A stretch of 47,050 nucleotides of DNA from Streptococcus sp. HPH0090 (GCF_000411475.1 NZ_KE150465.1:7501-54550); one strand, 5' to 3'. Counted from the stretch's first letter, positions 1-10,687 are shown. Program-made: numbers and translations. Notes: generated by a model from the sequence alone, not told the origin.

Positions 1-57
1 AGCTCCTGCAATGATACCAATAAATCCATCTACTTGTGCAAGTGTTTTTGTCTTCAT
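1..57 (-). CDS. Partial CDS, 5' end only, unidentified
   Basis: An ATG at 57-55 opens a minus-strand frame that runs off the left edge, giving about 19 codons beginning MKTKTLAQVDGFIG. A strong Shine-Dalgarno (AAAGGAGA) lies just upstream and a TATAAT box sits at 87-92, so this is very probably a real gene start. Too little protein is visible to name it. It is separated from ileS by the ileS terminator and so is its own transcription unit. Confidence 0.6.
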   Translation of the reverse strand, partial: MKTKTLAQVDGFIGIIAGA

Positions 58-86
58 AAATATCTCCTTTTATTTTAATAAAGTAT

Positions 87-115
87 ATTATACCATATTT
101 TTATTAAAGTTTTAA
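87..115 (-). promoter_or_regulatory. Candidate promoter of the left-edge gene
   Basis: A consensus TATAAT lies on the minus strand at 92-87, about 30 bases before the start codon of the left-edge gene. The -35 region at the expected spacing (115-110, TTAAAA) is weak. It lies immediately after the ileS terminator, which supports a new transcription unit. Confidence 0.45.
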
Positions 116-120
116 TTTTT

Positions 121-150
121 AAAAAAATACAGGAGTAACTCCTGTATTTT
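121..150 (-). terminator. Rho-independent terminator of ileS
   Basis: An 11-bp perfect stem (AAATACAGGAG / CTCCTGTATTT) with a TAA loop is followed on the minus strand by a T-run. It starts about ten bases after the ileS stop codon. Confidence 0.9.
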
Positions 151-157
151 TGTTAAA

Positions 158-2950
158 TTATTTAGCTTCAAATCCTTCTGCGACTGCGTCTGCAAAGTTC
201 TCTTCGACGATGCTTGCACAGTGATCACAGATGGTTGCGTGGTAGTGGCGTTCAGTCGTTGTTGGATTGATGCGACGGCAACGGTCACAAACTTCACCAG
301 CTGCACGTTCAACCGTGAAAGCTACATCTTCAAAGGCCACTGCATCTTCTGGAGCTGGTCCTTCTGCGATAGTCAAATCTGAAACAATCAAGAGTTGAGC
401 AACATTGCTATCAACAGCTCCAAGAAGTGTTTTCACGACTTCGTTTGGATAAACTGTCAAGTGAGCTTCAAGTGATTTACCAATCACTTTTTCATTACGC
501 GCTTCTTCCAAAGCTTTTTGAGCTTGTCCACGGAAGTCCATGAAGGCTGACCAGGTATCCAAGATTTCTTCTTGGTTGGCAAAAGTCTGAGCTTCTGGTA
601 ATTCTGACAATTGAACGAAGTCTTCTGCCTCAAACTCAAGATATGACCAGATTTCTTCGGCAGTGTGAGGAAGGATTGGTGTCAAGAGTTTAGTGATTTT
701 CACCAAAATATCATAGAAGACTGTTTGCATTTGACGGCGTTCAAGTGATTTAGCACCTTCAATGTAAACAACATCCTTGGCAAAATCAAGGTAGAAAGCT
801 GACAAGTCAACATTGATAAAGTTTACTAGTGCCTTGTAAATAGTCAAGAATTCAAAGCTAGCATAAGCATCACGGATAGTCTTGACAAGCTGGTTAAAGC
901 GAATGGTCATGTACTTATCAACAGAACGAAGTTCTTCGTAAGCGACGGCATCCTCAGCTGGGTTAAAGTCAGATGTGTTAGCAATCAAGAAACGAAGCGT
1001 GTTACGGATCTTACGGTAAGTCTCAGACACTTGGCTCAAGATATCCATCGAGATACGTACGTCATTGCTTGAGTCTACACTGGTTACCCAAAGACGCAAG
1101 ATTTCAGCACCGAATTGTTTTTCAACATCACTTGGAGCAATGGTGTTCCCAAGAGATTTAGACATCTTCTCTCCTTTACCATCTAAAGCAAAACCTTGTG
1201 ACAAGATTTGCTTGTATGGTGCCACACCATGATTCGCCACAGATGTGATAAGAGAAGAGTTGAACCAACCACGATATTGGTCTGAACCTTCAAGGTAAAG
1301 ATCCGCTGGGTATTTAAGTTCTGGACGGTTAACCACTACTCCGTTCCATGATGAGCCTGAGTCAAACCAAACGTCCATGATGTCAGTTTCTTTCTTGAAT
1401 TCCCCATTTGGTGAACCTGGATGCGTAAATCCTTCTGGCAAGAGGTCTTTAGCATCACGTTCCCACCAGATGATTGACCCATGCTCTTCAAAGAGTTGAG
1501 CTACATGTTCAATTGTTTCAGCTGTCATGATTGGCGTTCCGTCTTCTGCATAGAAGATTGGAAGAGGAACTCCCCAGGCACGTTGACGTGAGATTACCCA
1601 GTCACCACGGTCACGGATCATGTTGTAAAGACGTACTTTACCCCATTCTGAGTGGAATTTCACTTTTTCGATTTCATCCAAGATATCTTGACGGAATTTT
1701 GATACTGAGGCAAACCATTGTGGAACTGCACGCCAGATGATTGGTTTTTTCGTACGCCAGTCAAATGGGTAGGAGTGAGAGATTTCTTCTTGAGCAAGGA
1801 GCAAATCACCAAGTTTTTCAATAACCGTTGGTACAACCTTGTCATAGAATTGACCTTCAAAGTCAGGACCAGCATTCTCCATCATGATTCCGCGTTCGTT
1901 AACAGTAACAGCAACTTCGAGGCCATTGGCAATACCTACATTGTAGTCATCCTCACCAAAACCAGGAGCAGTATGGACGATACCAGTTCCTGAATCAAGC
2001 GTTACATGCTCACCAAGGATCACCAATTCATCAACTTCCGTATCCCATGGGTGTTCTGTAACGATATGGTTCAATTCTTTTCCTTGGTAAGTCGCAAGAA
2101 CTTCAGCATTTTCCCAACCGAATTTTTCAGAAAGGCTTGGTAAGAGCTCAGATGCTACGACATACTTGCGGTCGGATCCAGCAGGTTTCACTACGACATA
2201 ATCAAACTCTGCACCTACTGTCAATCCACGAGAAGCTGTAACAGTAAATGGAGTTGTTGTCCAGACCACGATATAAGTGTCAGTGTCTAGGACACCTTTG
2301 CCATCTTTGACCTTATTGGCATAGTAAAGAGATGTTGAAACCAAGTCGTGGTATTCGATTTCCGCTTCAGCAAGGGCTGACTCAGATGACCATGACCAGT
2401 AAACCGGCTTAGCCCCACGGTAGATATAGCCTTTGTTAGCCATTTCACCGAAGACGCGGATTTGCGCTGCTTCATAGTCAGGCGTCAAAGTTACATAAGG
2501 ATTTTCCCAGTCACCTGAAACACCCAAACGTTTAAAGTCTTCGCGTTGTTTATCTACTTGAGAAAGAGCGTATTCGCGACAAAGTTTCAAGTATTCAACC
2601 AAGTCCATTTCTTTACGTTTGACACCTTGTTTAGCCAAGACTTGCTCAATTGGTAAACCGTGTGTGTCCCAACCCGGGATGTAAGGTGCATAAAAACCTG
2701 ACATAGATTTTGAACGAACAATGATATCTTTTGAGATTTTGTTCATAGCATGTCCAACGTGGATATTTCCGTTTGCATACGGAGGACCATCGTGAAGAGT
2801 AAAGTGAGGTTTTCCTTCATTTAACTCTTGACGACGTTGATACAATTTTGCTTCTTCCCATTCTTTTTGCCAAACTGGCTCTTTGGTTGGAAGACCGGCA
2901 CGCATTGGAAAATCTGTTTTCCCAAGATTGAGGGTTTCTTTTAGTTTCAT
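158..2950 (-). CDS. ileS: Isoleucyl-tRNA synthetase
   Basis: Class I aminoacyl-tRNA synthetase charging tRNA-Ile with isoleucine in the cytoplasm, with an editing domain that clears Val-tRNA-Ile. The 930-residue length is typical of the bacterial enzyme. The HIGH signature appears as HVGH at residues 64-67 and KMSKS at 595-599. The C-terminus has a zinc knuckle with Cys888, Cys891, Cys908 and Cys911. The start is the ATG at 2950 behind an AAGGAG-type ribosome site. A T-box leader lies upstream, and the gene follows the division cluster as in pneumococcus. A hairpin terminator ends the unit. Confidence 0.97.
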   Translation of the reverse strand: MKLKETLNLGKTDFPMRAGLPTKEPVWQKEWEEAKLYQRRQELNEGKPHFTLHDGPPYANGNIHVGHAMNKISKDIIVRSKSMSGFYAPYIPGWDTHGLPIEQVLAKQGVKRKEMDLVEYLKLCREYALSQVDKQREDFKRLGVSGDWENPYVTLTPDYEAAQIRVFGEMANKGYIYRGAKPVYWSWSSESALAEAEIEYHDLVSTSLYYANKVKDGKGVLDTDTYIVVWTTTPFTVTASRGLTVGAEFDYVVVKPAGSDRKYVVASELLPSLSEKFGWENAEVLATYQGKELNHIVTEHPWDTEVDELVILGEHVTLDSGTGIVHTAPGFGEDDYNVGIANGLEVAVTVNERGIMMENAGPDFEGQFYDKVVPTVIEKLGDLLLAQEEISHSYPFDWRTKKPIIWRAVPQWFASVSKFRQDILDEIEKVKFHSEWGKVRLYNMIRDRGDWVISRQRAWGVPLPIFYAEDGTPIMTAETIEHVAQLFEEHGSIIWWERDAKDLLPEGFTHPGSPNGEFKKETDIMDVWFDSGSSWNGVVVNRPELKYPADLYLEGSDQYRGWFNSSLITSVANHGVAPYKQILSQGFALDGKGEKMSKSLGNTIAPSDVEKQFGAEILRLWVTSVDSSNDVRISMDILSQVSETYRKIRNTLRFLIANTSDFNPAEDAVAYEELRSVDKYMTIRFNQLVKTIRDAYASFEFLTIYKALVNFINVDLSAFYLDFAKDVVYIEGAKSLERRQMQTVFYDILVKITKLLTPILPHTAEEIWSYLEFEAEDFVQLSELPEAQTFANQEEILDTWSAFMDFRGQAQKALEEARNEKVIGKSLEAHLTVYPNEVVKTLLGAVDSNVAQLLIVSDLTIAEGPAPEDAVAFEDVAFTVERAAGEVCDRCRRINPTTTERHYHATICDHCASIVEENFADAVAEGFEAK

Positions 2951-2974
2951 TATTACTCCTTTTATTTAAATTGA

Positions 2975-3185
2975 CAATATAAAAACCACGACTCGCAAAA
3001 AGGACGAAAATCGTGGTACCACCTTTGTTCGGAAAAAGACTAGGTCTTTTTCCCTCTTTTCCCGTAACGTGGGCAACGTCAAGTCTTACTATTTTCAGAC
3101 TTGATGCTAAGAGAGGATAAATTTACCAACAGGGATTGTAGGGCTTCCACCATCTCCTACTCGCTAGAAATATATTTGATAAATT
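2975..3185 (-). ncRNA. T-box riboswitch (isoleucine) controlling ileS
   Basis: On the minus strand the leader carries the conserved T-box motif AAAGGTGGTACCACG at 3026-3012, which pairs with the uncharged tRNA acceptor end. The overlapping terminator hairpin (CCACGA...TCGTGG followed by TTTTTA) occupies about 3017-2981. Upstream is a long imperfect stem I region. The triplet ATC at 3118-3116, next to the CTCTCT strand, is the likely isoleucine specifier. The family predicts read-through into ileS when uncharged tRNA-Ile accumulates. Stem I boundaries and the specifier were placed by eye. Confidence 0.9.
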
Positions 3186-3205
3186 CTTGTTCTCTTATTA
3201 AACTC

Positions 3206-4018
3206 TTATAAAATTAGGACTGACTCTTGTTGAGTGTTCGCATCGTCTTGAGGTTCTTCCTCATGAGTTGGTTCAACAGGAGTTTCAGCAACTGGTTGAA
3301 CTTCAACTTCTGTTTCAGCTGATTCTTCAGCAGCTTGCTCTGCTTCTAACAATTCTTTGTTGGCTGCTTCAATACGTGCTTGAAGTTCTGCAACTTCTTC
3401 TGGAGAAAATTGACGAGTCATGTCAATTGGCTCTTCTTCATGATATGAAGATGCTGCTTCACCCAATACTTCTTCGACAACTTCCTTAAATGCTTCATCG
3501 CTTGTTTGAAGATAAGTTGCAGTTGGACGTAAAATTTCTTCCCATTCAGATGAATCCACAATAGCCAATTGGCTTTCGATAGTTGATTTCAAACGTTGAT
3601 GGAAGACACGACTCTTGTTCTTCAATTCTTCAGTTTCTACAGCAACTTTCTTAGCATTATCAGTAGCTTGACGCAAAATTTCATTAGCTTTGTACTTAGC
3701 TTCATCAAGCAAACGTTGTGCATCTTGTTCAGCTTGTTGGATGATATTGTGAGAACGATCGTTTGCTGCTTGTTTTACACGCTCAGCTGTATCTTGAGCA
3801 ATCAAAACTGACTGGCTCAACGAATCTTTGATTTCATCAAAATAAGATAGACGATCTTCTAAATTTTTAATATGCTGATCTTTTTCATGATTGCTACGAA
3901 CCAAATCTTCATAGTCACGAACAACAATATCTAAAAATTCATCAACTTCTTCACGATTAAAACCTCTAAATTGAACACCAAAGGTTTTATCCTTAATTTC
4001 TAACGATGTAATTGGCAT
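3206..4018 (-). CDS. divIVA: Cell-division protein DivIVA
   Basis: Coiled-coil scaffold that binds curved membrane at poles and septum and organises septal and peripheral wall synthesis in streptococci. The N-terminal membrane-binding motif (MPITSLEIKDKTFG, then FRGFNREEVDEFLD) is intact, followed by long heptad-rich coiled coil and an acidic, Glu/Pro/Val-rich tail. The product has 270 residues from the chosen start. I chose the ATG at 4018 rather than the in-frame ATG at 4030, because GAGG is correctly spaced before it and family members begin MPITSLEIK. It lies directly downstream of a short DivIVA-like paralogue and upstream of the ileS T-box. Confidence 0.95.
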   Translation of the reverse strand: MPITSLEIKDKTFGVQFRGFNREEVDEFLDIVVRDYEDLVRSNHEKDQHIKNLEDRLSYFDEIKDSLSQSVLIAQDTAERVKQAANDRSHNIIQQAEQDAQRLLDEAKYKANEILRQATDNAKKVAVETEELKNKSRVFHQRLKSTIESQLAIVDSSEWEEILRPTATYLQTSDEAFKEVVEEVLGEAASSYHEEEPIDMTRQFSPEEVAELQARIEAANKELLEAEQAAEESAETEVEVQPVAETPVEPTHEEEPQDDANTQQESVLIL

Positions 4019-4034
4019 ATTTTTCCTCACTTAT

Positions 4035-4301
4035 TTAATAAAAAATAGAATCATGTATTGCTTCTGGTTCTTGCTCTTGCTTTTCGCCATTTGTTACTGT
4101 TCTCTTAGGAATATCATTCGTATAATAGGAAAGACGTTCTTCTAGTCTTTTAATATAAGGTTCTGTCTCATCCTTGTATCGAACTAATTCCTCGTAGTCA
4201 ATATAAATCTTATCTAAAAATTCGTCAACTTCTTCCTTATCGTAGCCTCGGAATTTCGTTGAGAAAACTTTATCAACAATATCTTGTGGTGTAATTGACA
4301 T
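4035..4301 (-). CDS. Short DivIVA-domain protein, tandem paralogue of DivIVA
   Basis: This gene of about 88 residues starts MSITPQDIVDKVFS and continues KFRGYDKEEVDEFLDKIY, closely matching the DivIVA membrane-binding N-terminal domain. A short coiled coil follows (EELVRYKDE to EERLSYY). It lacks the long coiled coil and the tail, stopping after a Glu-rich stretch. It lies between ylmH and divIVA, with the same local start context as divIVA (GTGAG, then an ATG preceded four codons earlier by another ATG), which points to duplication then truncation. GpsB is the other short family member, but GpsB has a different N-terminal motif. Function is unproven; it might modulate DivIVA assembly. Confidence 0.8.
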   Translation of the reverse strand: MSITPQDIVDKVFSTKFRGYDKEEVDEFLDKIYIDYEELVRYKDETEPYIKRLEERLSYYTNDIPKRTVTNGEKQEQEPEAIHDSIFY

Positions 4302-4309
4302 ATTTCTTC

Positions 4310-5095
4310 TCACTTACTTAATAGTAGTCGGACTGTTAATTTTTTCTTATCCTTTTTTGTTTGACCGTTTTCTTTAAGCAAAACAATTCGCCCAAAACGT
4401 CGAACACTGATCAAATCACCAAGTTTTACCTGATAGTCTGACTTTTCAACTATATGATAATTGACCTGAACTAACTTCTTTTCAACCAGAGCTGAAGTTT
4501 GAGAACGTGATAATTTCAATATACTTGATAAGAAGGTATCCAAACGTAAACTTGAAACTAATATTTCTTTTTCTTGATACTCATCTTTTGATTCTATCAT
4601 ATCCGAAAAAGAATGCGCCACTAAATTTACAGGCAACTTAGAAATTTTTTGAATGCCATCCTGAAACAAGGTAGTGAATCTTTGATCCACTACAATCTGA
4701 GCCTTTTCTTCAGTCACAAGGATATCCCCAAACAACTTACGATCGATACCCAATCGATTGAGAACTGTACCCAGAATTTTTGAATGGGTTAGCTGTTGAA
4801 ACTTGCCGGAGTACTCAATCTCAAGCAGGGTCATTTCAAAATCTTCTAAACTCGGCGTAAAATAATCCGGTGCAAGTATCACCCTTGCATACTCTGTAGG
4901 AACAAAACTGCTACTAGTAAACGTCTTTACTCCTCTATTATTTCCCAGCGTCTCCAAGATAAAAACTTGGTGGGGGTTTATAAAAGGAGTTAAGATTGGT
5001 GCGTAATGTTCTTCTACCTGCCTTATCCATTCTAGGCCCTTGTCAATAAATGGAATATCCTCAGTTGCAAAATGTTGGTAAAGTTCTTTACTCAT
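4310..5095 (-). CDS. ylmH: YlmH, S4-domain RNA-binding protein
   Basis: Conserved member of the Gram-positive division cluster. The C-terminal part carries an S4 RNA-binding fold (LRLDTFLSSILKLSRSQTS and VKLGDLISVRRFGRI). The family is reported to bind ribosomes and to act in rescue of stalled large subunits. I place the start at the ATG at 5095 (MSKELYQHF, about 261 residues). The longer frame to 5158 would add residues overlapping ylmG, while 5095 gives an ATGA stop-start overlap with ylmG. That overlap implies translational coupling. Confidence 0.9.
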   Translation of the reverse strand: MSKELYQHFATEDIPFIDKGLEWIRQVEEHYAPILTPFINPHQVFILETLGNNRGVKTFTSSSFVPTEYARVILAPDYFTPSLEDFEMTLLEIEYSGKFQQLTHSKILGTVLNRLGIDRKLFGDILVTEEKAQIVVDQRFTTLFQDGIQKISKLPVNLVAHSFSDMIESKDEYQEKEILVSSLRLDTFLSSILKLSRSQTSALVEKKLVQVNYHIVEKSDYQVKLGDLISVRRFGRIVLLKENGQTKKDKKKLTVRLLLSK

Positions 5096-5352
5096 AACAT
5101 AACCAGCAAATTGATAAGATAGCGACTGATTGCACGGATAAGAATTAGAGCTATCCAAACGGAGAAATCCAAACCTGCAATTTGAAGAGGTAGACGTTTC
5201 AGAGGTTCAAGAATTGGTTTACACAAAGTCTCTAAAAACTTACCCAACTGGGTGTTGTAAGCATTTGGAAACCATGATAATAGAGCAAAAGCTACAAGTA
5301 TCATCGAATAGATATCTGTAGCATTTTGGATAAAACGAATTATTAGAAACAT
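5092..5352 (-). CDS. ylmG: YggT/YlmG family small membrane protein
   Basis: An 86-residue protein with two hydrophobic segments, one near the N-terminus (IRFIQNATDIYSMILVAFAL) and one at the C-terminus. Between them is the family motif region NPY-like/KPILEPLKRLP. The family sits in the division cluster of most Firmicutes, and related plastid proteins affect nucleoid distribution; the bacterial role is unclear. Its ATG overlaps the sepF stop by one base (TAATG) and its stop overlaps the ylmH start (ATGA), so it is tightly coupled on both sides. Confidence 0.93.
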   Translation of the reverse strand: MFLIIRFIQNATDIYSMILVAFALLSWFPNAYNTQLGKFLETLCKPILEPLKRLPLQIAGLDFSVWIALILIRAISRYLINLLVML

Positions 5353-5903
5353 TAACGTACTCTATTTCTCTTCATGTCAAAGTCGTACTCTTCACTTTGA
5401 GTTTCCTCTGGCAAACGGATATCTTCAATGTTAACCACAACACCAACTGGTGTCAAAAGGTACATTGTATGTGCGACTTTTCTCAACTCACCAGCAAGAA
5501 CATGACGTGCTCCATCCAAGTAATCCAAACAACGACGAGCTTGAACTTCTGTCATATATTGGAAGTCAATCAAGATACTCTCATTCCCCGCCAATAAATC
5601 AACAATATCTGTTGCATCTTCGTAACGGCGTGGGTAACGAACGTCGATAGTAACTTTTTCAGTGCTACGATGACTTTCAATTGCTAGTTGTTGTTGACGA
5701 GCATGAAGTTTTGTAATGTTTTTTTCTTTTGCTTCAACTGGAGAAGATTCTTGAGCAACAGAAGCTTGCTGAGGTAATTCTCTTTTTGGAGGAACTGAAG
5801 CTAGTGGACGTTCAGAACGTGCGGCTACAACATCTGAAGCAACTTCATCTCCATCTTCTGTAAAGTAATCTATAAATTTATCAAATTTATCTTTTAATGA
5901 CAT
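5352..5903 (-). CDS. sepF: Cell-division protein SepF
   Basis: SepF polymerises into rings that bind the FtsZ C-terminal tail and anchor it to the membrane. The 183-residue protein has an N-terminal amphipathic stretch ([14 protein letters not shown]) of the kind used as membrane anchor, then a variable linker. From about residue 90 comes the SepF core ([19 protein letters not shown], then the helix-strand fold ending [11 protein letters not shown]). It follows ylmE by 9 bases and overlaps ylmG by one. Confidence 0.96.
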   Translation of the reverse strand: MSLKDKFDKFIDYFTEDGDEVASDVVAARSERPLASVPPKRELPQQASVAQESSPVEAKEKNITKLHARQQQLAIESHRSTEKVTIDVRYPRRYEDATDIVDLLAGNESILIDFQYMTEVQARRCLDYLDGARHVLAGELRKVAHTMYLLTPVGVVVNIEDIRLPEETQSEEYDFDMKRNRVR

Positions 5904-5912
5904 GATTATTTC

Positions 5913-6584
5913 CTATTTAAAAAATGCTGTACCAATTCGAACAAAAGTCGAGCCACACTGAATCGCTTCCTTATAGTCACGACTCATTCCCATACTTAGT
6001 TCTGTCATTGGCATATTGGGGAGTTGTTGTTCACGAATGTATTGTTGCAACTCTTGCGTTTCTTTAAAGATTTTTTGCAACTCTTCTGTTTGAGCTTCAA
6101 ACGGAGCCATGGTCATAAGACCGACATACTCTATTTGATCCAAGCTAGACAAGTCTGTTAAGACTGCTAAAAGTTCTTCTTTCGAAAAACCATGCTTGCT
6201 TTCTTCTCCAGAAATATTGACCTGCAAAAAACATTTAACCTTACGATTGGCACGTTTTTGAATTTCTTGAGCTAATTTCAAAGAATCTAAAGCGTGAAAA
6301 TAATCTACATAAGGAATAACATCCTTCACTTTTCTTCTTTGTAAGCTACCAATCAAGTGCCAAGTAACATCTTTATCACTTAAAGCATGATACTTTTCAA
6401 GAAATTTGTCGACACGGTTTTCACCGATGTGTTTAACTCCTTGGTCGATCAAATTAGCTGCAGTTGCAATATCAACATATTTTGTTACGGCAATTACAGA
6501 AACCGAACCGTCTTCACGGCCGGTTTCTTGAATTGCTTTGGTAACCTGTTGAAATACCTGATTTGTATTTTCTTTTAAATCCAT
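5913..6584 (-). CDS. ylmE: YggS/YlmE family pyridoxal-phosphate homeostasis protein
   Basis: A 223-residue single-domain alanine-racemase-fold protein. Lys35 in the motif VIAVTKY is the expected PLP-binding lysine, and the family motifs GENRV and WHLIGSLQRRK are present. The family buffers free PLP and influences amino-acid pools; no racemase activity is expected because the second domain is absent. It lies five bases after the ftsZ stop, in its usual place between ftsZ and sepF. Confidence 0.95.
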   Translation of the reverse strand: MDLKENTNQVFQQVTKAIQETGREDGSVSVIAVTKYVDIATAANLIDQGVKHIGENRVDKFLEKYHALSDKDVTWHLIGSLQRRKVKDVIPYVDYFHALDSLKLAQEIQKRANRKVKCFLQVNISGEESKHGFSKEELLAVLTDLSSLDQIEYVGLMTMAPFEAQTEELQKIFKETQELQQYIREQQLPNMPMTELSMGMSRDYKEAIQCGSTFVRIGTAFFK

Positions 6585-6589
6585 CTTTA

Positions 6590-7846
<1,257 letters not shown>

Positions 7847-7859
7847 TTATTCCTCTATC

Positions 7860-9233
7860 CTATTCATCAAACATGCTTCCGATCAAGCTACGGAAACGTT
7901 CAGTTAACTTACCTTTTGGTTTTTCTTCTGATTGATTTGGAAGTGTTGATTCAGTTGTATAAGCTGGTTCCACTGACTCAGTCGAAGTTGTTCCAAATAC
8001 TGAACGTTGAGAAGCTGCAGGTTTTTCCTGGCTTGGAGTTCTGAAGTCAATTGGTTGTTGACGTAAAACTTGATCTCCTCTGATAGCCCGTTGAGCCAAA
8101 ACATTAACTTCTGTAAGGCTTCCAGCGTATTCAGATAAACTAATCACATGAGCAAATGCTGGATTGCGGATACCTACTTGGTTTGGCACGTAAAGTTTCA
8201 CACGTACACCAAGTACTTCTTGGGCAAGCTCAACAACACCTGGAAGAATAGCATTTCCACCAATAAGAGCAATGCCACCTGGCAAGTCAAGCAAATGTCT
8301 TCTTTCCAAATCTTGTTTGATTTGTTCGAAGATGTGTTTCAATCTAGCTGAAATAATTTGAGACAAGTACTCTTCAGTAACCTCAACAGGTTCTACTTCC
8401 CCAATAACTTCAACTTGGAAAGTCTCTTTACTTGCAAGTTGAGGGTAAGCTTCACCGTAGTTAAGTTTCAAGCCTTCTGCGATCTTCTTAGAAGTTTTAA
8501 GAACTTTTGAAATGTCTTTTGTAACGTAATCGCCACCTTCTTGGTAAACATTTGTGTATTGAAGCTCTTGGTTACGGATGGTTGCAACACTTGTTTGACC
8601 ACCACCCATATCAATAACAGTCGCTCCAAATTCACGTTCACCTTCATTCAGAACAGATTGAACAATAGCAAGTGGTGAAATAATCACGTTATCAACTTGA
8701 ACACCAACACGTTCAACAGTCTTACGAAGGTTGTGCAAAATAGTTCTTGGACCTGTATAGAGTAGCCCACGCATTTCCAAACGAACACCCATCATGCCAC
8801 GTGGATCACGAATACCTTGGAAACCGTCAACCACAAATTCTTCTGGCACAAAAGTGATTACTTCGCGATCTGGCGTCATGCTCTTTGTCAAAGCAGATTT
8901 AACAACATTTTCAACATCTTGATCTGTAATTTCTTTTGTGTCTGACGTTACAGGAATCATTCCTTGAGTTGGTTCAACCTGCAACAAGTTCGCTGGAAGT
9001 CCAACGTTTACAGACTTGATTGAAATCCCTGCTTTTTCTTCTGCTTGAGAAATAGCAGATTTGATAGCCGTCGCAGCGGCTTCGATATCAACGATAATTC
9101 CATCCTTGACACCTTTACTTTTGGCGTTGCTAACACCGATTACATTTACTTCACCATCTACAAGCTCAGCAACTAACACTTTAATTGAGCTCGTTCCAAT
9201 ATCTAAGCCTGTAAAAAAACCATTTCTAGTCAT
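7860..9233 (-). CDS. ftsA: Cell-division protein FtsA
   Basis: Actin-like ATPase that tethers FtsZ to the membrane. The 457-residue protein opens with the phosphate-1 motif (TGLDIGTSSIKVLV), has phosphate-2 (VIDMGGGQTSVA) and the adenosine motif (ALIGGNAILPGV). It ends in an amphipathic membrane-targeting helix (KLTERFRSLIGSMFDE) after a Ser/Thr/Glu-rich linker. Ribosome site AGAGGA precedes the ATG, with an extra ATG-TAA minicistron just upstream of it. It is the first gene of the cluster. Confidence 0.97.
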   Translation of the reverse strand: MTRNGFFTGLDIGTSSIKVLVAELVDGEVNVIGVSNAKSKGVKDGIIVDIEAAATAIKSAISQAEEKAGISIKSVNVGLPANLLQVEPTQGMIPVTSDTKEITDQDVENVVKSALTKSMTPDREVITFVPEEFVVDGFQGIRDPRGMMGVRLEMRGLLYTGPRTILHNLRKTVERVGVQVDNVIISPLAIVQSVLNEGEREFGATVIDMGGGQTSVATIRNQELQYTNVYQEGGDYVTKDISKVLKTSKKIAEGLKLNYGEAYPQLASKETFQVEVIGEVEPVEVTEEYLSQIISARLKHIFEQIKQDLERRHLLDLPGGIALIGGNAILPGVVELAQEVLGVRVKLYVPNQVGIRNPAFAHVISLSEYAGSLTEVNVLAQRAIRGDQVLRQQPIDFRTPSQEKPAASQRSVFGTTSTESVEPAYTTESTLPNQSEEKPKGKLTERFRSLIGSMFDE

Positions 9234-9280
9234 TACATTGCGTCCTCTCTATCTTCCAAGTTTCACACTTTGATTTTTTT

Positions 9281-9306
9281 AATAGCTACAAGAAGGCATA
9301 GCTATT
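9281..9306 (-). promoter_or_regulatory. Stem-loop at the 5' end of the ftsA leader
   Basis: An 8-bp perfect inverted repeat (AATAGCTA / TAGCTATT) with a 10-base loop starts within a few bases of the transcription start predicted from the -10 at 9320-9315. It is followed on the minus strand by A's, not T's, so it is not a terminator for ftsA-direction transcription. It may stabilise the mRNA 5' end or be an operator. Confidence 0.4.
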
Positions 9307-9314
9307 CACAGAAT

Positions 9315-9323
9315 ATTATATCA
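9315..9323 (-). promoter_or_regulatory. Candidate extended -10 promoter of the fts cluster
   Basis: The minus strand reads TGATATAAT (TGnTATAAT), about 85 bases before the ftsA start codon. No good -35 lies at 17 bases, which is common for extended -10 promoters in streptococci. It would drive ftsA, ftsZ and probably the genes down to divIVA, since no terminator is visible between them. Confidence 0.55.
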
Positions 9324-9597
9324 CAAAAATCCGATTCGTGGCTATTTTTTTATGATTTTATCGAAGGTTTTTCATTAAATTTATTTTAATATTCCATTAC
9401 AAGTCCTAAATTTTATATTTTTTTGTCAAAAAATAGTGTAAAACTATTAAAAATCCTGAAAATTATTCTGAAAATCAACCATTTCCCATAGAAATTTTAT
9501 CCAAATCCATTCATGAAACATTCATTTTTGTAATAGGAATTAATATTTAATCCCTTTGTAAAAAAACTGTATATTATGTTCGGATTTTTAATAAAAA
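9324..9597. other. AT-rich intergenic stretch between the capsule operon end and ftsA
   Basis: About 270 bases with no credible reading frame or RNA gene. Around 9420-9455 there is a weak 6-bp hairpin (AATAGT / ACTATT) followed by T's on the minus strand, which might act as a secondary terminator. A TTGACA follows it with no well-placed -10. I see nothing else in it. Confidence 0.4.
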
Positions 9598-9624
9598 AGA
9601 GGTCAATAACGACCTCTTATTTTG
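9594..9624 (-). terminator. Terminator of the capsule operon
   Basis: On the minus strand the hairpin AAGAGGTC-GTTATT-GACCTCTT is followed by TTTTATT. It overlaps the stop codon of the last glycosyltransferase gene and ends the polysaccharide operon before ftsA. Confidence 0.85.
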
Positions 9625-10672
9625 TTAATTCATTCAAAGCATTCGTTAGATAAAAACCATCTCGTATTTTTTTACCAATATATTTAGATTTTTCAACCAA
9701 AATTTGATAATCAGCATCTGAAAGATTTTCAATCGTTTTCTTCAAATCATGAAGTGATTCCACTGCGATCCCACAACCATTCTCAAGAACAAAGTGAGAT
9801 AAGGCTGACTGTTTCCATACCACCAGTGGAAAACCAGACGCTAAATAAAGAGACGCCTTGTGTGAGTTATTGTAACGAAGGTACTCGCCAAATAGTCCGC
9901 TGCAGGTATCCGCACTGTCACCATCCCAGACAAGTCCAAAACCACCCTCAAGAGCTGCAGGAAGTTCGTCTGGCAAGAAGGAACCAAAGTAAGTTTCATT
10001 TACAAGAGCTCTACTCTCGTCAAAACCGACACCATAGAGGTTATAGACTGGAGCTTCTGGAAGAGCATAGAGATACCCAGCTTTCTCCTGTGCCAAATTA
10101 CCTGCTACAATAATTGGTTGGTCTTTTGTTTGGATTGTTTTTTCTTGAAAATTCGGAATCAAATAATCAAAAATTTCAAGACTGATGACCTTATCTTCTG
10201 CGATGCCTTTTTCAACCAAAACTGATTTCATGACAGGATTATGCGCGATGATTCCGTCCGCTGCTTTAAGCAAACTTCCTTCTTGAAGATGCATGCGAAT
10301 TCGGTACTTTAGAGGCAATGAAGTTGAATTTGCATGACGAAGCACTTCTAAATCATGGATTAATAGATAGACTTTTATCCCTCTTTTTTGCGCTTTTTTT
10401 ACAAGTCCTGTGGTAAAAAAACTATGATGTAACATAGGGAATTGAATCAAAAGTATATCCCCTTTATTCATTTGACTCAAAACTTGAGCAAAAGCCTTTG
10501 CTTTATGTCGCTGAGCTTTTAGGATATTCATCTGGTACCAATCATCAACCGATAGAATCAATGGCTGGTAACCTTCTTTTTTTACAATCTCTTCAACATC
10601 ATTGCGAGCCTTATTTCCCGCATTTTTAGCGTTATTGTCATGAAGAAATTCTTCTTTTAAGTAGTATTTCAT
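9617..10672 (-). CDS. Gtf3-like glycosyltransferase, probable galactofuranosyltransferase
   Basis: A 351-residue protein with the layout of the Gtf3 family of GT-B-like streptococcal transferases. It has an N-terminal sub-domain with NAGNKARNDVEEI and GDILLIQFPML, a LLIHDLEVLR motif, and a C-terminal nucleotide-sugar half with EGGFGLVWDGDS and a KASLYLASGFPLVVWK segment. Related proteins in streptococcal polysaccharide loci are often called beta-1,6-galactofuranosyltransferase. Adjacency to glf makes UDP-galactofuranose a likely donor (inference). It is the last gene of the operon, 15 bases after glf, and its stop lies inside the terminator hairpin. The acceptor is unknown. Confidence 0.75.
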   Translation of the reverse strand: MKYYLKEEFLHDNNAKNAGNKARNDVEEIVKKEGYQPLILSVDDWYQMNILKAQRHKAKAFAQVLSQMNKGDILLIQFPMLHHSFFTTGLVKKAQKRGIKVYLLIHDLEVLRHANSTSLPLKYRIRMHLQEGSLLKAADGIIAHNPVMKSVLVEKGIAEDKVISLEIFDYLIPNFQEKTIQTKDQPIIVAGNLAQEKAGYLYALPEAPVYNLYGVGFDESRALVNETYFGSFLPDELPAALEGGFGLVWDGDSADTCSGLFGEYLRYNNSHKASLYLASGFPLVVWKQSALSHFVLENGCGIAVESLHDLKKTIENLSDADYQILVEKSKYIGKKIRDGFYLTNALNELTK

Positions 10673-10687
10673 AGATTATCGTTTCTC

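Noticed and set aside
9281..9306. Inverted repeat considered as a second capsule-operon terminator
   Set aside because: No T-run follows it on the minus strand, and it lies inside the predicted ftsA leader.
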